From the NCBI GenBank assembly GCA_945865645.1, contig CAMBEI010000019.1, positions 1 through 41,890 of the forward strand: a stretch of 41,890 nucleotides of DNA, written 5' to 3'. This DNA comes from Chitinophaga pinensis. Its GTDB lineage: Bacteria > Bacteroidota > Bacteroidia > Chitinophagales > Chitinophagaceae. Numbering within the stretch: position 1 is the first letter of the stretch; every line of letters starts with the position of its first letter. Under the pieces are notes generated by a model. It made no database searches, was not told the DNA's origin, and was given only the letters and a program-made list of their open reading frames with translations. Made by a program: the position numbers and the translations under genes. This document shows positions 17,450 to 26,152 of the stretch, one piece after another.

Positions 17450-18625
17450 ATGCAAGAAGCATATATAGTAGCCGGATATAGAACAGCCATTACAAAAAGT
17501 AAAAAAGGTGGATTTAGATTTACCCGTCCTGATGATTTGGCTGTTGATTTAATAAAAGGCTTACTAGCAAGTGTACCACAATTAGATATAAAAAGAGTTG
17601 ATGATGTAATTGTGGGTAATGCTGTACCTGAGGCTGAGCAAGGGTTACAAGTAGGAAGAATGATTTCGGCAAGGGCTGTTGGTATTCATGCGCCTGGTAT
17701 TACCATCAATCGATATTGCGCCAGTGGGTTAGAAAGCATTGCCATGGCGACTGCAAAAATAAGATGCGGTATGGCTGAATGTATTATTGCTGGAGGTGTT
17801 GAAAGCATGAGTCTTGTGCCAACTTCAGGTTGGAAAACAGTTCCTTCTTATGCTCTAGCAGAAACTGAACCTGATTATTATTTAGGCATGGGACTAACAG
17901 CCGAAGCGGTTGCCAACGAATATAATGTGAGTAGAGAAGATCAAGATGCATTTAGTTATAACAGTCATTTAAAAGCAGGAAATGCTATCGCAGCAGGGTA
18001 TTTTGAATCTGGCATTTTACCCATTACGGTAAATGAAGTTTATTTAGATGCTAACGGCAAAAAACAAAAACGTGATTTTATCGTAGACACTGATGAAGGT
18101 GTTAGGGCAGATACCACACCCGAAGGATTGGCCAAGCTAAAACCTGCTTTTGCTTTGGGCGGATCAGTTACTGCAGGCAATTCTTCACAAACAAGCGATG
18201 GGGCTGCTTTTGTTATTGTAATGAGTGAGCGGATGATTAATGAACTAGGGTTAAAACCAATTGCTCGGTTGGTTAATTGCGCCAGCGCAGGGGTTCATCC
18301 ACGGATTATGGGTATTGGTCCGGTTGAGGCTATTCCTAAAGTTTTAAGGCAGGCAGGTATGAATGTTTCGCAAATTGATTTGTTTGAACTAAACGAAGCC
18401 TTTGCTTCTCAATCTTTGGCTGTTATTAGAACACTAGAACTAAATGCTGAAATAGTAAACATAAATGGAGGAGCCATTGCGCTTGGCCATCCCCTAGGAT
18501 GTACCGGTTGCAAGCTAACTATTCAACTAACAAAGGATATGAAAAGGCTTAATAAAAAATTTGGCATAGTTACTGCTTGTGTAGGAGGAGGACAAGGGAT
18601 TGCAGGAATTATAGAAAATATATAA
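17450..18625 (+). CDS. Thiolase (acetyl-CoA C-acyltransferase/acetyltransferase)
   Basis: Catalyses thiolytic cleavage of 3-ketoacyl-CoA, or the reverse condensation of acetyl-CoA. All three catalytic motifs are intact: the nucleophile C90 in NRYCASGLES, H347 in GHPLGCTG, and C377 in CVGGGQG. The 391-residue length is typical of the type II thiolase subunit. The sequence alone does not separate a beta-oxidation FadA role from an acetoacetyl-CoA (AtoB) role, and no fadB-type gene lies next to it, so no symbol is given. It has its own well-formed promoter and is divergent from pyrD. Confidence 0.95.
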   Translation: MQEAYIVAGYRTAITKSKKGGFRFTRPDDLAVDLIKGLLASVPQLDIKRVDDVIVGNAVPEAEQGLQVGRMISARAVGIHAPGITINRYCASGLESIAMATAKIRCGMAECIIAGGVESMSLVPTSGWKTVPSYALAETEPDYYLGMGLTAEAVANEYNVSREDQDAFSYNSHLKAGNAIAAGYFESGILPITVNEVYLDANGKKQKRDFIVDTDEGVRADTTPEGLAKLKPAFALGGSVTAGNSSQTSDGAAFVIVMSERMINELGLKPIARLVNCASAGVHPRIMGIGPVEAIPKVLRQAGMNVSQIDLFELNEAFASQSLAVIRTLELNAEIVNINGGAIALGHPLGCTGCKLTIQLTKDMKRLNKKFGIVTACVGGGQGIAGIIENI

Positions 18626-18753
18626 AATAAGTACTAACTTCATAATACCTATCAACTCTGGATAAAAAATTAGAGAAATAAAAAACTTATTAAACTATAT
18701 TAAATCAATTTTAGCAATAACTGTTTTCTATTATAGACACCAAACTAACTGCT

Positions 18754-20436
18754 ATGGACAGAAGAGATTTTTTTACAGTAGGTAAATCCACCAAAAAGCA
18801 AGCTGCACATGCTAAAGCCCACGAAACAGTAACTCCAGCTCGTACTTTAAGTGGCATTAATCCTTATACAGGAATATGGGGAACCAATGAAATTATCCAT
18901 CTTTTAAAAAGAACCATGTTTGGGGCTAAAAAAATGGATGTAGATTATTTTGTTACGCGAACTATGAATCAAGTAGTGGACGAATTACTTATGCCAACGG
19001 CCGCTAGTCCTGCTCCCCCAGTCAAAGAATATACCACTTCCACCCAGCCTGGCACACCCGACGCTAATATTGCACAAGGCAGCACTTGGGTAAATGATAT
19101 TAATAATGACGGCACTGTACAAAGTCAACGTAGATCATCCTATAAAAAATGGTGGACAGGCGTAATGATAAATCAGGATAGAAGCATTAGGGAAAAGATG
19201 ATATTTCTTTGGACGGATCATTTTGGTAATGAAGCAGATGAAGTTGGGGTAGGTAATTGGATTTACACACAGCATTCTACCATCAGGCAAAATTGTCTTG
19301 GCAATTTTAAACAAATGGTAAGAAATATAACTTTAGATTTATCCATGATGCGTTATTTAAATGGTTATTTAAATACGGCATCTGCGCCTGATGAAAATTT
19401 TGGTAGAGAATTACAGGAGTTATTTACAATGGGTAAAGGTGCAGGAAGCCAATATACAGAGCAGGATGTAAAAGAAGCTTCAAAAGTATTAACTGGCTGG
19501 CAGATCAATACTAATACTTACCAAACTATTTTTACTTCCTCTAGGCACAGTTCGGTAGACAAAACTTTTTCCGCATTTTATAACAATACGGTTATTACAG
19601 GAAGAACAGGTGCCACAGCTGGCGATTTGGAATTATCTGATTTAATGAACATGATTTTTGCCCAGAACGAAGTGGCAAAATTTATTGTTCGTAAATTTTA
19701 CAGGTGGTTTGTATATTATGAAATAGATGCTGCTACAGAAGCTAATGTAATTAGTCCACTGGCTGATATTTTTCGCACTAATAATTATGAAATTAAACCT
19801 GTGTTAGCTGCATTATTTAAAAGCGAGCATTTTTATGATGTACTAAATCAAGGTTGCATCATAAAAACACCTTTAGATATTGTGATAGGGTCATTGAGAG
19901 AATACAATGTAAATATGCCTCTAGCTTCGGATTGGGCTACAAGCTATTCACTTTGGAATACTTTATATTCAAATATGATTTTGCAGGGAGTCAATTTACA
20001 CGATCCCCCAAATGTAGCGGGCATGCCTGCCTATTATCAAGAACCTTTGTTTCATGAAATCTGGATTACCACAGACTCTTTACCCAAACGAAACCAGTTT
20101 ACAGATTTAATGGCTAATTCGGGGTATACTACAAATGGATTTAAAATGCAGTTTGATTTTGTTGCTTATGCAAAAACGCTTACTAATCCTGGAAATCCAA
20201 ATGATTTGGTTGAAGAGACCTTAAAGTATTTATATCGAATGAATTTATCACCGCAGGTAAAACAACAAATGAAAACTCAGATGTTGTTAAGCGGTCAACA
20301 GTATGATTATTATTGGACAAATGCTTGGAGTGCATACATTGCAAATCCTTCCACGGCAAATTTTAATATTATAAATATTCGGGTAAGAGATTTATTTAGA
20401 TACTTGATGAATTTAAGCGAATATCAATTAAGTTGA
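18754..20436 (+). CDS. DUF1800 family protein
   Basis: The 560-residue protein matches the DUF1800 family (WTDHFGNE, FGRELQELFTMG, the KVLTGW motif, and LYSNMILQGVNLHDPPNVAGMP). The family is uncharacterised biochemically and usually sits beside DUF1501 genes, as here. The N-terminus begins MDRRDFF, which looks like the start of a twin-arginine signal. The next 20 residues are polar and Lys/His/Ala-rich with no hydrophobic core, so it should not direct export by itself. There is no type IX sorting domain at its C-terminus. The DUF1501 gene starts 116 bp downstream; co-expression and joint function of the pair are inferred from context. It has no close paralogue in the window. Confidence 0.9.
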   Translation: MDRRDFFTVGKSTKKQAAHAKAHETVTPARTLSGINPYTGIWGTNEIIHLLKRTMFGAKKMDVDYFVTRTMNQVVDELLMPTAASPAPPVKEYTTSTQPGTPDANIAQGSTWVNDINNDGTVQSQRRSSYKKWWTGVMINQDRSIREKMIFLWTDHFGNEADEVGVGNWIYTQHSTIRQNCLGNFKQMVRNITLDLSMMRYLNGYLNTASAPDENFGRELQELFTMGKGAGSQYTEQDVKEASKVLTGWQINTNTYQTIFTSSRHSSVDKTFSAFYNNTVITGRTGATAGDLELSDLMNMIFAQNEVAKFIVRKFYRWFVYYEIDAATEANVISPLADIFRTNNYEIKPVLAALFKSEHFYDVLNQGCIIKTPLDIVIGSLREYNVNMPLASDWATSYSLWNTLYSNMILQGVNLHDPPNVAGMPAYYQEPLFHEIWITTDSLPKRNQFTDLMANSGYTTNGFKMQFDFVAYAKTLTNPGNPNDLVEETLKYLYRMNLSPQVKQQMKTQMLLSGQQYDYYWTNAWSAYIANPSTANFNIINIRVRDLFRYLMNLSEYQLS

Positions 20437-20552
20437 TAGGGCAGCTTGGTGATTAGTGAGCTGTGAAAATGCGCACTAATTTTTAAATACCTGCACACTA
20501 CCAACAAAAAAAAACTAACAAAAATTACTTTTTCTGTTATAAAAACATCAAC

Positions 20553-22139
20553 ATGAAACGTAGAGAATTTTTAGGAAAATCAGCATCTGTTGCACTTCCC
20601 GCTTTAATAAGTGGCTATGCTGTAAAAGCATTGAATGAAAACTCGCCATTAGTACAAGCCTTGATGGGAGGGGGAACCGATACCGATCATGTACTGGTAA
20701 TTATTCAACTATCAGGCGGTAATGATGGCTTAAACATGGTTATACCTATCAGTACTTATGGTTTATATAATGCTGCTCGTACAAATATTGCTATTCCGCA
20801 AAATAGCATTCTATCTTTAAATGGATATGCTAATACAGGGCTTCATCCTAGTATGACTGGTTTACAAACTATGTATAACGATAACAAGTTAAAAGTGATA
20901 CAGGCCGTAGGTTATCCGCAACCTAATTTTTCTCATTTTAGAGCAACAGATATTTGGATGACAGCAAGTAATAGTAACCAGGAAGTTTATACAGGATGGG
21001 CAGGTCGATATCTTAATTATGAGTATCCTAATTTTCCAAACGGCTATCCTAATTCCAATGACCCCGATCCATTAGCTATACAAATAGGTTCTACTGCTTC
21101 ATTAGTAGCTCAAGGACCTACTGTAAATATGGCAATAAGTATAACCAATGCAACTGCTTTTTATCAGTTAATTAGTGGCACAAATGATGCTGTACCTGCT
21201 ACTAAAGCGGGCAAAGAATTAAATTATATTCGTAACATAACCAAACAAACACAACAATATGGCAGCACCATTACAGCTGCTGCCGGCAGGGTTACTACAC
21301 AAAGCCCATATCCAACTAATAATAGCCTTGCCGATCAATTAAAAATTGTAGCTCGTTTGGTAAAAGGTGGATTAAAAACAAGGGTTTATATGGTGAGTTT
21401 TGGAGGTTTTGATACACATAGTTTACAAACAACTGTTGCGGATAGAACCATTGGCGGCCATGCCACATTATTAGGAAAAGTTAGTAATGCAATAAAAGCT
21501 TTTCAGGACGATTTAATTTTTTTAGGCATTGAAGATAGAGTTGTTGGGATGACTTATAGTGAATTTGGCCGGAGAATAAAAAGTAACAGTAGTGTAGGCA
21601 CTGACCATGGAGCAGCAGCACCTATGTTTGTTTTTGGTAAACCTGTTGATGGAGGTGTGCTAGGAGATAACCCCACAATACAGTCGGTAGCTAGTGTAAA
21701 TGATAATGTGCCTATGCAATATGATTTTAGAAGTATTTATTCTACTTTACTAGAAAAATGGTTCTGTCTTCCTAAAACAACGGTACAAGCATTATTTCCG
21801 CCAAATATAAATGGGCGACTGCAGGATTTACCTTTAATTAAAGCGAATACCTGTAAAATAACTATTCCAAATACATCTGGTAGCAGTTTAATCACTAATT
21901 ATCCCAATCCGTTTACAAGCAAAACAACAATTGAATTTAATACAAACGGTGGACATACTTTAATACAGATAATAGACACCGCGGGTAGGTTATTAATGAA
22001 TTTATTAGAAGTAGATTACCCTGTTGCCTCTAGACAAACCGTAAGTTTTGATGCATCTCATTTACCAACAGGCGTATATTATGCACGTTTACAAAATGCG
22101 GCTACACAACAGGTTCGTCCAATGCTTAAAGTTAGGTAA
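20553..22139 (+). CDS. DUF1501 family secreted protein with type IX sorting domain
   Basis: The 528-residue protein has three visible parts. The first is a Tat-like signal (MKRREFLGKSA, then a hydrophobic core at about 12-24). The second is a DUF1501 (sulfatase-like) body with QLSGGNDGLNMV, GYPQPNFSHF, SFGGFDTHS, YSEFGRRIKSN and TDHGAAAPMFVFG. The third is an 80-residue C-terminal domain (about 449-528) of the type IX secretion class, with NYPNPF, the IIDTAGR turn and LPTGVYYARL. It is probably exported folded through Tat and then moved to the cell surface by the type IX system, whose PorT component is encoded at 30865-31605. Its enzymatic activity is unknown. Its partner is the DUF1800 gene upstream. 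Confidence 0.93.
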   Translation: MKRREFLGKSASVALPALISGYAVKALNENSPLVQALMGGGTDTDHVLVIIQLSGGNDGLNMVIPISTYGLYNAARTNIAIPQNSILSLNGYANTGLHPSMTGLQTMYNDNKLKVIQAVGYPQPNFSHFRATDIWMTASNSNQEVYTGWAGRYLNYEYPNFPNGYPNSNDPDPLAIQIGSTASLVAQGPTVNMAISITNATAFYQLISGTNDAVPATKAGKELNYIRNITKQTQQYGSTITAAAGRVTTQSPYPTNNSLADQLKIVARLVKGGLKTRVYMVSFGGFDTHSLQTTVADRTIGGHATLLGKVSNAIKAFQDDLIFLGIEDRVVGMTYSEFGRRIKSNSSVGTDHGAAAPMFVFGKPVDGGVLGDNPTIQSVASVNDNVPMQYDFRSIYSTLLEKWFCLPKTTVQALFPPNINGRLQDLPLIKANTCKITIPNTSGSSLITNYPNPFTSKTTIEFNTNGGHTLIQIIDTAGRLLMNLLEVDYPVASRQTVSFDASHLPTGVYYARLQNAATQQVRPMLKVR

Positions 22140-22159
22140 TCAATTTTTTTTACTATATA

Positions 22160-22191
22160 AAAAAGTCTACGAATAAAATCATCGGCTTTTT
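22160..22191 (+). terminator. Possible terminator after the DUF1501 gene
   Basis: AAAAAGTC (22160-22167) can pair with GGCTTTTT (22184-22191), an 8-bp stem with one G-U pair and a 16-nt loop, followed shortly by another T tract. It lies between two convergent genes and is a modest candidate. Confidence 0.4.
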
Positions 22192-22207
22192 AAGTAAATT
22201 TTTTTTG

Positions 22208-22789
22208 TTAATCTGTAATTCGATGGCCGGCATTAACCCAGTCAACAATTTTTTGTTTATCAGTAGCAGTTAGCTGTCCGGCTTGAGGCATAAATGATGG
22301 ATTGCCATCCACTGCCCGTATTTTAATTCTATCCCAAGAGCTTATCACATCATTATCTGTTTGTAAACTTTTACCTCCACTAGTTGTGCCATTTAAGTGG
22401 CAGGGACCACAATAGCCGTTGATAATGGTTTTAACACTAAAATATTTTGGACCATATCCGATAATTGTTATTGGTTTTGAGCCACTACAGTTATTTGCAT
22501 TTTTTACAGTAAGAGTATAGTCCCCTGCAGCAAGATTAAAGAAATTAGTGGATGGCTGAAACGCAGCGCCTCCAATGCTATATAAATAACCAGAGCCAAT
22601 TGGAGATGTTGCTGTAATAGTTCCAATGGTTTGCCCGGTTATGGTATGTGTAATACCTGCTACTGGTGTTATAGTTACTCCTAAGCAAGGGTCAACTGGT
22701 GGCAAAGGGGTGGGTGCTGGATCAGATTTTGAACAGCTTGCGAAAAATGCCACTATAATCATTACAATATAAGTTGTGTTTTTATTCAT
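22208..22789 (-). CDS. Lipoprotein with SprB-type repeat and cytochrome c-like CxxCH motif
   Basis: The 193-residue protein has a lipoprotein signal ending in the lipobox FASC (C19) and a Pro-rich linker. One SprB-like repeat follows (about 45-110, with YLYSIGGAAFQPS, AAGDYTLTV and NNC). The C-terminal segment holds a haem-attachment motif C127-G-P-C130-H131 and a possible distal ligand in SFMPQ (M167), then a final helix (DKQKIVDWVNAG) typical of class I cytochrome c. It is probably anchored in the outer membrane or faces the periplasm. It converges on the DUF1501 gene. Small cytochrome-like domains often co-occur with DUF1501-type genes in Planctomycetes, so a link is plausible but unproven. 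Confidence 0.85.
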   Translation of the reverse strand: MNKNTTYIVMIIVAFFASCSKSDPAPTPLPPVDPCLGVTITPVAGITHTITGQTIGTITATSPIGSGYLYSIGGAAFQPSTNFFNLAAGDYTLTVKNANNCSGSKPITIIGYGPKYFSVKTIINGYCGPCHLNGTTSGGKSLQTDNDVISSWDRIKIRAVDGNPSFMPQAGQLTATDKQKIVDWVNAGHRITD

Positions 22790-22819
22790 CTTTAATTTTT
22801 TTATATTATAAATATATAC

Positions 22820-22853
22820 TTAATAAATAAACTATTAATAATTTATTTATTAA
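22820..22853. repeat. AT-only inverted repeat
   Basis: TTAATAAATAAA (22820-22831) and TTTATTTATTAA (22842-22853) are perfect 12-bp inverted copies around a 10-nt centre. They lie between the divergent lipoprotein and GNAT-like genes. This could be an operator or simply AT-rich drift. Confidence 0.5.
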
Positions 22854-23050
22854 ATGGGTAGTTTCAAGTTTATAAAGAGAAGTATGTTTGTTCAATTAAT
22901 TTCATTTTATTTATTCAATTCTAATGCAGTAAATAAATGGGGTATTAATTTGGGGTATTTTTTTTGAATGCTCAAAGGCGTATCTGGTAAATTACAGATA
23001 AATACGCCATAAATTGCCCAAGGTCTTTATGTTGGCATATAACGAATTAG

Positions 23051-23058
23051 TATATTTG
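23051..23058 (+). promoter_or_regulatory. -7 promoter element for the GNAT-like gene
   Basis: TATATTTG is an exact TAnnTTTG match 17 nt before the ATG at 23076. A TTG at 23032-23034 lies 16 nt upstream of it as a possible -33 element. Confidence 0.5.
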
Positions 23059-23075
23059 CAACTTCATTATTACTT

Positions 23076-24245
23076 ATGCAATTAATACCTGTAACTAACA
23101 AAGCTACTGCTCAGCAATTTATACAAACGGCGGTACTTATAAATAAAAATGATTTTAATTGGATTCGTCCCTTGGATAAGGATATTTCTGAAGTATTTGA
23201 TAAATCAAAAAATAAAGCATTTCGTTTTGGAGAAGTTACGCGCTGGGTTTTAAAAGATAATAATGGTCAATTGATAGGGCGAATCGCAGCTTTTTTCAAT
23301 AAAAAATATAAAAACAAAGGCGACGATATACCTGTTGGCGGTATTGGTTTTTTTGAGTGCATTAACCATCAAGATGCTGCTGATTTATTATTTGACAATG
23401 CAAAGCATTGGCTTATACAGCAAGGGGTGGAAGCGATGGATGGTCCTATAAATTTTGGCGAGCGTGATCGCTGGTGGGGTTTAATTACTAAGGGGTTTAC
23501 ACCGCCACTATATTGTATGAACTATAATCCAGCTTACTACATCACACTTTTTGAAAACTATGGGTTTAAACTATTTTATAATCAAGTTTGTTTTGCCATG
23601 GATGCCCAAAAAGAGCTTGCAAAAAAAACTATGGATAGGCACCGGATTCATGAAGCAGATCCAGATTTAACTATTGGAACTATTAAAAAAAATAATTTTG
23701 AAAAATATGCTTCCGACTTTACTGAAGTATATAATAAAGCATGGGCAGGCCATGGTGGATTAAAACAAATGAATAAAGAACAGGTGTTGCTAATGTTTAA
23801 AAAAATGAAACCAGTGATGGACAGTAGCTTGATTTTTTTTGCTTATCACAAAGATGCACCTATTGCTATGTTTATAAATATGCCTGACATTAACCAGTAT
23901 TTTAAACATTTTAATGGAAAATTTGGGCTATTACAGAAATTAGAATTTGTATTGCGTCAAAAATTTAAAAGGTCAAAAAAATTTGTTGGCCTTGTATTTG
24001 GTGTGGTACCAGAGTGGCAGGCTAAGGGCATTGATTCGTATATAATTGGTGAGGCAAGAAAAATTATTCAGGTTCCTCCTTTTTTATATAAGGAGTGTGA
24101 AGTTCAGTGGATTGGTGATTTTAATCCCAAAATGATTAATGTGTTGGAGCATTTTGGCGATACCTATCGTAGCCGTAACTTGGTAACTTTTAGGTATTTA
24201 TTTGACCGAGCTAAAGAATTTATACGGCATCCAATGGTATCTTAA
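23076..24245 (+). CDS. GNAT-like acetyltransferase-fold protein of unknown substrate
   Basis: The 389-residue cytoplasmic protein has no signal peptide or membrane segment. Conserved-looking stretches include GRIAAFFNKKY, GGIGFFECI, MDGPINFGERDRWWGL, FGVVPEWQAKGID and a C-terminal RNLVTFRYLFDR. The GGIGFFE and VVPEWQAKGID segments resemble the acetyl-CoA-binding core of GNAT enzymes, possibly in a tandem arrangement. I recognise this type of protein from Bacteroidota but know no named function. dnaX begins 54 bp downstream on the same strand, so the two may be co-transcribed. Confidence 0.75.
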   Translation: MQLIPVTNKATAQQFIQTAVLINKNDFNWIRPLDKDISEVFDKSKNKAFRFGEVTRWVLKDNNGQLIGRIAAFFNKKYKNKGDDIPVGGIGFFECINHQDAADLLFDNAKHWLIQQGVEAMDGPINFGERDRWWGLITKGFTPPLYCMNYNPAYYITLFENYGFKLFYNQVCFAMDAQKELAKKTMDRHRIHEADPDLTIGTIKKNNFEKYASDFTEVYNKAWAGHGGLKQMNKEQVLLMFKKMKPVMDSSLIFFAYHKDAPIAMFINMPDINQYFKHFNGKFGLLQKLEFVLRQKFKRSKKFVGLVFGVVPEWQAKGIDSYIIGEARKIIQVPPFLYKECEVQWIGDFNPKMINVLEHFGDTYRSRNLVTFRYLFDRAKEFIRHPMVS

Positions 24246-24299
24246 GTGGTGTAAAAACAAATTCGTTTTTACAGAATAGATTAACGAAATTAGCAGCCC

Positions 24300-26081
24300 A
24301 TGGATAAATTTATTGTATCAGCACGAAAATATAGGCCACAGAATTTTTCAACTGTGATAGGGCAGTCGCATATTACTACTACATTAAAAAATGCAATTAA
24401 GAATAATCAACTGGCACATGCATTTTTATTTTGTGGTCCACGCGGAGTAGGTAAAACCACCTGTGCTAGAATTTTAGCAAAAACTATTAATTGCGAAAAT
24501 AGAACGGTAGATAACGAAGCTTGTAATACCTGTAACAGCTGTGTTTCTTTTGATTCGGGCACTTCGTTAAACATACATGAACTGGATGCTGCTAGCAATA
24601 ACTCGGTAGAAGATATTCGGACGTTGGTGGAACAGGTTCGTTTTGCACCTCAAGCTGGTAAATACAAAGTGTACATTGTGGATGAGGTACATATGTTAAG
24701 TTTAGCAGCCTTTAATGCATTTTTAAAAACCTTAGAAGAACCACCCCCATATGCTATTTTTATTCTGGCAACTACCGAAAAGCATAAAATAATTCCAACT
24801 ATACTTAGTCGTTGTCAAATATTTGATTTTAAGAGGATTACAAACAATGATACCATTGAGCATTTGCAAGGAATTTGTGATAAAGAAAAAATAAAAGCAG
24901 AAAAGGCCGCCTTGCATATTATAGCCCAAAAAAGTGAAGGATGTTTAAGAGATGCATTAAGTATTTTAGATAAGATAGTAAGTTTTTCTAATGGAGAATT
25001 AAGCTACAGTAATACATTAGAGCACCTTAATATTTTAGATGAAGATTATTATTTTAAAATGCTGAATTACATGCAGCAGCAGCATTTAAGTGATGCTATA
25101 TTACTATACGATGAAATAAATCGTAAGGGATTTGAAGGAGATACTTTACTGGAAGGCTACAGCGAGTTTATAAGAAATATTTTAGTGAGCAAAGATGCTA
25201 AGGCTGCTATTTTATTGGAAGTAGCTGATGATTTTAAACAAAAGTATTTGCAAGCGGCTCAGCAAATTTCTACTGGCTGGTTAATAGCGGCTTTAAATTT
25301 ATTAAACGAAGCAGAAATTAATTATAAGCAAGCTAGAAACAAACGATTGCATGTAGAGTTAGCGATTATTAAACTCTGTTACTTGTTACAGGCTATTGAA
25401 ATAGTGAATGAGGAGGGGGCTATTTCAAAAAAAAAAATAGTTGAAATAGCTCGGCCTGTATCATTTAAATCTATTCAAATTATTAAAGTAAAAGAATCGG
25501 AACAAATAGGGAGCTCTGGTGCTATTGTCAAAAAAAATACAAAAGCAAAACTGATTGTTGAAGCGCCAGACTTAGCAACTGAAAAAATAGTTGTCAAGCC
25601 TATTATTTCTGTAACTGCTGAACCAAAAAAATCTCTTGGATCTTTGGATACAATTAGAAAAAATTTAAGCATACAAAATAAAAAAATCGGCAATGAGGTT
25701 AAAGAATTAACAGAAGAAGAGCTGAGGATATGTTGGGATAAATTTATTGAAAAACTCCAGCTAAAGAAAAATCATTCGGCCGTTACTAATTTCAAAATGG
25801 CGGAATTAAAAATTGTTGATAACAATTCAGTGGAGATTATTACAGACAATAATATTCAACAAAAATTTATTGAACAGGAGCGTGCTGATCTGGTTGATGA
25901 CCTCCAACAACATTTCTTCAATCGACAATTAACTTATACCGTAATAATCATAGAAAAAGGAGGAACAGGCGAAATGGCTCGAAAGCCTTTAGGTTCAAGG
26001 GAACAATACCAGAAAATTATAGAATCCTACCCATTGGTTAAAGAATTAAAGGATAGGTTACGCTTAGAACTTGATTATTAA
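24300..26081 (+). CDS. dnaX: DNA polymerase III subunits gamma/tau
   Basis: Clamp-loader ATPase that loads the sliding clamp and, in the long tau form, couples polymerase to DnaB. The 593-residue protein shows Walker A GPRGVGKT (46-53), four zinc cysteines (C65, C75, C78, C81), Walker B VDEVH (127-131), the LSRCQ sensor motif, and the collar domain up to about residue 370. A Lys-rich linker and a C-terminal domain (about 470-560) of tau type follow. At residues 372-380, between core and tail, lies an A11 run with an upstream AGGAGG. Slippage there would end translation after residue 379 or 381 and produce a gamma-like short form (separate entry). The full-length frame is intact. Confidence 0.97.
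   Translation: MDKFIVSARKYRPQNFSTVIGQSHITTTLKNAIKNNQLAHAFLFCGPRGVGKTTCARILAKTINCENRTVDNEACNTCNSCVSFDSGTSLNIHELDAASNNSVEDIRTLVEQVRFAPQAGKYKVYIVDEVHMLSLAAFNAFLKTLEEPPPYAIFILATTEKHKIIPTILSRCQIFDFKRITNNDTIEHLQGICDKEKIKAEKAALHIIAQKSEGCLRDALSILDKIVSFSNGELSYSNTLEHLNILDEDYYFKMLNYMQQQHLSDAILLYDEINRKGFEGDTLLEGYSEFIRNILVSKDAKAAILLEVADDFKQKYLQAAQQISTGWLIAALNLLNEAEINYKQARNKRLHVELAIIKLCYLLQAIEIVNEEGAISKKKIVEIARPVSFKSIQIIKVKESEQIGSSGAIVKKNTKAKLIVEAPDLATEKIVVKPIISVTAEPKKSLGSLDTIRKNLSIQNKKIGNEVKELTEEELRICWDKFIEKLQLKKNHSAVTNFKMAELKIVDNNSVEIITDNNIQQKFIEQERADLVDDLQQHFFNRQLTYTVIIIEKGGTGEMARKPLGSREQYQKIIESYPLVKELKDRLRLELDY
25411..25452 (+). promoter_or_regulatory. Candidate programmed frameshift or transcriptional slippage site in dnaX
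   Basis: AGGAGG (25411-25416) lies 10 nt before 11 consecutive A (25427-25437). One added A, or a -1 ribosomal shift, gives the stop TGA at 25442-25444. One lost A, or a +1 shift, gives TAG at 25438-25440. GCTATTTCA (25419-25427) and TGAAATAGC (25442-25450) form a perfect 9-bp inverted repeat around the run, extendable by a G-U and a G-C pair. The elements match the logic of the E. coli and Thermus dnaX sites. Function is inferred. Confidence 0.55.
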
Positions 26082-26113
26082 GTTAAACTGCCTTTCTTTT
26101 CCTCATTTTACAT

Positions 26114-26121
26114 TAATTTTG
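26114..26121 (+). promoter_or_regulatory. -7 promoter element for the E2 gene
   Basis: TAATTTTG is an exact TAnnTTTG match 31 nt before the ATG at 26153, in the short gap after dnaX. No convincing upstream element is visible. Confidence 0.4.
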
Positions 26122-26152
26122 AACTTCAATCTAAAATAAGAGATTAAACATT

